Below, one piece after another: positions 60,289 to 64,000 of a stretch of DNA of 64,000 nucleotides. How positions within the stretch are numbered: the first letter of the stretch is position 1; every line of letters begins with the position of its first letter. Both the position numbers and the translations under genes were made by a program. The notes beneath the pieces are model-generated. The model was not told the DNA's origin. It was given only the letters and a program-made list of their open reading frames with translations, and searched no databases. Source of the DNA: Trebonia sp963774945 (GTDB taxonomy: Bacteria > Actinomycetota > Actinomycetes > Streptosporangiales > Streptosporangiaceae); assembly GCA_963774945.1 (NCBI GenBank), contig CAVZHA010000012.1:124001-188000 (forward strand), written 5' to 3'.

Positions 60289-61665
60289 TTACACGACCGG
60301 GTTGTACCAGGTCTCGTCGGCCGGGATCAGGGACGTCGCGTCCGGGCCCCAGGAGCCGCGCTCGTAGGGCACCAGCGGGCCGACCTCACCGAGGATCGGG
60401 TCGACCACCCGCCAGGCGGCGTCGACCGTGTCCTGCTGGGCGAACAGCCAGCGCTCGCCGCTCAGAGCCGCGCCGATCAGCCGGTCGTACGGACGCATGT
60501 CGGCGCCGGGGTGCTGGTTGAACGTGAGGTCCTGGACCTCGGGCGCCCAGCTGCCGCCAGGCTTCTTGCCGACCAGGGTCAGCGCCGCCTGGCTCTCCGG
60601 CCACACGCGGAACCGCAGCGCGTTGGAGGTCAGCACGTGGCCCAGCTCGAACACGTCGCGCGGCGGCCGCTTGAAGTCGATGAACACGTCGGTCGCGGTG
60701 ACCGCCAGGCACTTGCCCGCCCGGATCGCGATCGGCACGCCGTCCCAGCGCCAGGTGTCGGCCGCCAGCCGCACGCCCGCGAAGGTCTCGGTCTTCGACC
60801 CCGGCCGCGACCCCGTCGACCGCCAGGTACCCGTCGTACTGCCCCTTGACCACGTCGGCGGCCGTCAGCGGCCGCAGCGCGCCGATCAGCCGGGCCTTGG
60901 ACGAGATCCACGAATCGATTCCCGACCCGTCCGGCGGGTCGGCCAGCACGGTGGCGAGCACCTGGAGCATGTGGTTCTGGATGACGTCCTTGATCGCGCC
61001 GGTCTTGTCGTAGAAGCTGCCCCGGTCGGCGACGTCGAACGCCTCGGCCATCGTGATCTGGATCGACCGCACGTAGTTCCGGTTCAGCAGCGGCTCGATG
61101 ATCGAGTTCGCGAACCGCGCGAACATCAGCGACTCGACCGGATCGAGGCCGAGCCAGTGGTCCACCCGGTAGACCGACTCCTCAGGAAAGTACTTGTGGA
61201 TGGTGTCGTTGAGCGCCTGCGCGCTCGCGAGGTCGTAGCCGAACGGCTTCTCGACCATGACCCGCGACCCGGCCGCGCAGCCCGACCCCGGAGATCCCCT
61301 CCGCGATCCGGCCGAACAGGAACGGCGGGACCTCAAGGTAGAACAGGATCTTCTTCGCGTCGCCCAGTTCGTTTTTCATCGCACTCGTACGTCTGCGGGT
61401 CGTCCAGGTCCCCGTCGACGTACTTCAGCTGGCCGAGCATCTTGACCGCGGCGGGCGCGGCCGGGTCCATCTTGTTCAGCATTAGCGAGGAAGCGGCGTA
61501 ATTACGGAACTGCTCGACGCCCCAGCCGCTCTTGGCGACCCCCAGGACGGGCACGTCGAGCACGCCGCGCTCGACCAGGCCCACGAGCGCGGGGAACGTC
61601 TCCAGCTTGGCCAGGTCCCCGGTAGCCCCGAAGATCACCAGCGCGTCGACTTGATCAGCACTCAT
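60289..61665 (-). CDS. zwf: Glucose-6-phosphate 1-dehydrogenase (three frameshifts)
   Basis: ATG 61663-61665 gives the NADP-binding motif ALVIFGATGDLAKLETFPAL. Extra bases near 61380, 61270 and 60800 interrupt it. Corrected, it contains ILFYLEVPPFLFGRIAEGIS, VMVEKPFGYDLASAQALNDT, the active-site region ESVYRVDHWLGLDPVESLMF (usual form RIDHYLGKE, so Lys is Leu-Asp here), TGAIKDVIQNHMLQVLA, and the C-terminal IRAGKCLAVTATDVFIDFKR. It oxidises glucose-6-phosphate in the pentose phosphate or Entner-Doudoroff pathway. The altered LGLD in the signature suggests a paralogue with changed substrate. Confidence 0.85.
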
Positions 61666-61736
61666 GGTCACATCCTGCCAGTGTGTTTTCCCCGCCAACA
61701 CGGCGGCTCGCCCTACGGCGTATGAACTTTCGCCCG

Positions 61737-62974
61737 TCATCTCTTCCTGGTGATGAGTACCTGGCTGACCAGGCCGCCAAGGCAGAGGATGCCGATCAGG
61801 AGGCCCGGCCACGGTTGCCGCGCCCTGGCCGCCCAGGCCGGCCAGCGGGGAGAGCAGCGCGCCGAGCAGGAACGGGAGCGCGCCGAGCCAGGCCGACGCG
61901 GTGCCCGCGATCGCGCCCTGGCGGGCGAGCGCGATCGCGGTCGCGTTGGGGCGCATCATGCCGAACGCGGCGACGAAGACGAACAGCGGGACGAGCAGCG
62001 CCGCCAGCGGCGGGTGCCCGGTCAACGCGGCCGCGAGGAAGCCGCCGCCGCCAACGGCCATCGCCAGCAGCGAGATGCGGACCACCCGCGTCACCGGGAG
62101 CCGCCTGACCAGCCGCGCCCCGAGTTGCGACATCGACGTCAGGCCGATCGCGTTGATCGTGAAGAACAGGCTGAACAGCTGCGGCGACTGGTGATAGGCA
62201 TCCTCGACGATGAACGGCAGAGCCGAGATGTAGGTGATCAGGGCGGCGTTGCCGAGCGCGACCGCCACCGCGTTGCCGGCGTACTGGCGGTCCCTGGTCA
62301 GCGTCCGCGAGTCGGCCGCCAGCCGGCCGCAGCCGCGAGCGGGCGCGCCGTCCGGGCGGCAGCGTCTCCGGCAGGAACCAGCTCGCCGCCAGCAGCACCA
62401 GCCCGATCGCGGCGAGCACGCCGAACACCCCGCGCCAGCTGGTGAACCGGAGCACCTGGCCGCCGATCACCGGGGCGAGCACCGGCGCGAGCCCGAAGAC
62501 CAGCATCAGCGACCCGAGCACGCGGGCGAGCTCGCTGCCCGCGTACAGGTCGCGGACGATCGCCAGCGACAGCACCACGCCGGTGGCCCCGGCCATGCCC
62601 TGCAGGAAGCGGAACGCGATCAGCGCGCCGATGTCGGGCGCGGCCGCGCACGCGACCGACAGCACGGCGAAGGCGGCCACGCCGGCCAGCAGCGGCTTCC
62701 GCCTCCCGAGCCCGTCGCTGACCGGCCCGGCCACCAGCTGGCCGACCGCGAGCCCGGCCAGGCAGCCGGACAGCGTGAGCTGCACCAGCGGCTGCGACGC
62801 GTGCAGGTTCGCGGCGATCGTCGGAGTCGAGGGCAGGTACATGTCCATCGACAGCGGCCCGAACGCGGACAGCGCGCCAAGCAGCGCCAGCATCCCCAGC
62901 CGGCCCCTTGGCTTCGCGGTCACCGCGGCCAGCTCGACCACCTGACCAGCAGTCGAACCCTCAAAAGTTTCCAT
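61737..62974 (-). CDS. MFS transporter of the Bcr/CflA (DHA1) drug-efflux type (frameshifted)
   Basis: The 5' frame from 62974 encodes LLGALSAFGPLSMDMYLPST (typical Bcr/CflA start), VGQLVAGPVSDGLGRRKPLL (motif A), and RFLQGMAGATGVVLSLAIVR with SLMLVFGLAPVLAPVIGGQV (motif C). After shifts near 62350 and 62270 the second half follows (ALGNAALITYISALPFIVED) to LITRKR with TGA at 61737-61739. Twelve membrane segments are expected. The substrate is unknown. It lies 71 bases upstream of zwf on the same strand. Confidence 0.82.
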
Positions 62975-63312
62975 CGCTAAGGATGTTAGGCCCGGCCGAC
63001 GCGCGCGCTAATGTGCCCGCCTCCAGCTTCCAGCCCGATTTGACTGTCGGCCTCCACCCCTCGGTCCAAGTACAGGCATCGACCCAGCGTCCTCATCGTC
63101 ACCACGCGCAACAAGCCGTTCGAACTTTGGGGTCATCGTGGGGACTTCGGGTCGCGAGGTGGCCCCCACTGGCACACGCTGACGCCCGCAACCGGAAAAC
63201 GCGACCCCCAACTGCACACGGTCACTGCCCCGCCCAGCCTGCGAGCCGCCGGTTGAGAAGCGAAGCCCCCGGGATGTCTTGCGGTTCTGGTACCGGTGCA
63301 GCGGGAGCGGTA
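62975..63312. other. Intergenic region, no supported gene
   Basis: These 338 bases separate the MFS gene (-) from the end of the dioxygenase gene (-). I see no conserved frame. Short frames are Arg/Pro-rich. No clear hairpin or repeat was found. Confidence 0.55.
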
Positions 63313-64000
63313 TCAGGAGGCGGGGACGGGCTTGGATCCCGCTAGCAGGATGCGGTGCATGACGCGGCGCTGGCCCTGGTAGTCGTTGACCGCGAAGTGC
63401 CAGGTCTGCCGGTTGTCCCACATCGCGATCGACCCGGCGGCCCAGCGGAACCTGGTGGTGAACTCCGGGCGGGTGCCGAACGCGAACAGGTAGTTGAGGA
63501 GCGGCAGCGACTCGCGCCGGGTCCAGCCGTGGAACCTGGTGGTGAACTCCGGGTTCACGTACAGCACGCGGCGCCCGGTCTCGGGGATCAGCCGGACCAC
63601 CGGGTGAACCGGGCCCTCGGCCGCGTCGTACTCGGCGATCGACGGCTCCGGCGGGTCGGTCTGGGCGTAGCTGTAGCCGAGCTTGCGTACGTTCGCGTGG
63701 ATCGCGCCGAGCCCGAGCAGGGTCGCCTGGAGCCCGGCCGATAGCGCCTCGAACGTCGGCCCCATCGCCGCCCACTGGGTGTCGCCGCCCCACGGCGGCA
63801 CCTCCTGGCAGAACAGCAGGGTGGCCTTCGGGGGCTCGTCGAAGCAGGTCATGTCGGTGTGCCAGCCCTCGCCGATCGCCTTGGTCTGCTCCGGCTCCTT
63901 GCGCAGCTCCTGCCGGACCCGGATCTCGCCCAGCCTCGACGCGAACGCGTCCCGCTGTTCGGCGTTCAGATGCTGGTCGCGGAGGAAGATGACCCCGTGC
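63313..64000 (-). CDS. TauD/TfdA-family Fe(II)/2-oxoglutarate dioxygenase (partial)
   Basis: The gene runs off the right edge; 228 codons are present. Iron ligands are visible as GWHTDMTCFDEPPKATLLFC (HxD) and the distal His in GQRRVMHRILLAG, with the 2-oxoglutarate-binding Arg nearby. Also visible are PPWGGDTQWAAMGPTFEALS and YVNPEFTTRFHGWTRRES, standard in taurine/alkylsulfate/2,4-D dioxygenases. The segment PEFTTRF occurs twice (about 63545 and 63452), the second in TRPEFTTRFRWAAGSIAMWD, which is also normal for the family. Substrate is unknown. Confidence 0.87.
   Translation of the reverse strand, partial: HGVIFLRDQHLNAEQRDAFASRLGEIRVRQELRKEPEQTKAIGEGWHTDMTCFDEPPKATLLFCQEVPPWGGDTQWAAMGPTFEALSAGLQATLLGLGAIHANVRKLGYSYAQTDPPEPSIAEYDAAEGPVHPVVRLIPETGRRVLYVNPEFTTRFHGWTRRESLPLLNYLFAFGTRPEFTTRFRWAAGSIAMWDNRQTWHFAVNDYQGQRRVMHRILLAGSKPVPAS

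Noticed and set aside
1..64000. CRISPR arrays, tRNA/rRNA genes, insertion sequences or prophage
   Set aside because: No regularly spaced identical repeats, cloverleaf-type sequences, transposase or integrase motifs were seen. The 14-bp arrays are promoter-proximal and have no spacers.

Overview
The window is high-GC DNA with many GTG starts, Shine-Dalgarno sites and ATGA-type gene overlaps, typical of a soil actinomycete. Supporting markers are a SigG-type ECF sigma factor with a SnoaL-like tail, a ClgR/PopR-like regulator beside two clpP genes, DevR/NarL-type DNA-binding sequence, and DUF3626. Genus cannot be set from sequence alone. No rRNA, tRNA, CRISPR array, IS element or phage gene was recognised.

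Layout. 1-4.1 kb (- strand): a signalling operon encoding a tail-anchored membrane protein, a double-PAS sensor, a protein with two complete histidine-kinase modules, and a receiver protein cut by the window edge. 4.2-5.1 kb: a decayed kinase/DevR chimera. 5.3-11.4 kb: two paralogous secreted glycosidase-like proteins with discoidin-like tails, pointing outward on either side of a PAS-kinase-receiver hybrid. 11.4-20.9 kb: first surface-glycan locus, with a five-gene overlapping - strand operon (GT4, flippase-GT39 fusion, GT4, phosphatase-like protein, GT4), a PIG-L deacetylase and a truncated GT4. 21.3-23.7 kb: a triple-PAS hybrid kinase. 23.8-28.0 kb: SNF2 helicase plus SWIM zinc-finger protein. 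28-40.8 kb: mixed housekeeping and stress genes (CsbD, HAD hydrolase, GH16, GNAT, ECF sigma factor, MFS, acetolactate synthase, a two-component pair, HIT, a solute-binding protein).

40.9-56.2 kb: second glycan locus. It holds an FkbM methyltransferase, three related GT2 proteins sharing an N-terminal domain, an aldo/keto reductase plus GMC oxidoreductase pair, a flippase, a hexapeptide acyltransferase, two membrane proteins (one polymerase-like), a GH16 lipoprotein, a membrane GT2 and a polyprenol-phosphate-type GT2. It plausibly builds and exports an exopolysaccharide. Three copies of an unusual three-block upstream element occur here. Two of them continue into a 93-bp inverted repeat whose outer genes look like reciprocal remnants of one duplicated GT2-flippase operon. 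56.2-64 kb: a kinase/response-regulator pair, a receiver, a PopR/ClgR-like regulator, two clpP genes (one lacking the catalytic serine), zwf, a Bcr/CflA-type MFS and a partial TauD-family dioxygenase.

Many genes in 23-27, 33-39 and 53-62 kb are broken by frameshifts that are almost all single-base gains. Conserved protein sequence continues across each one, so these are most likely sequence or consensus errors. They are annotated here as single genes. The blocks between, including most of both glycan loci, are clean.
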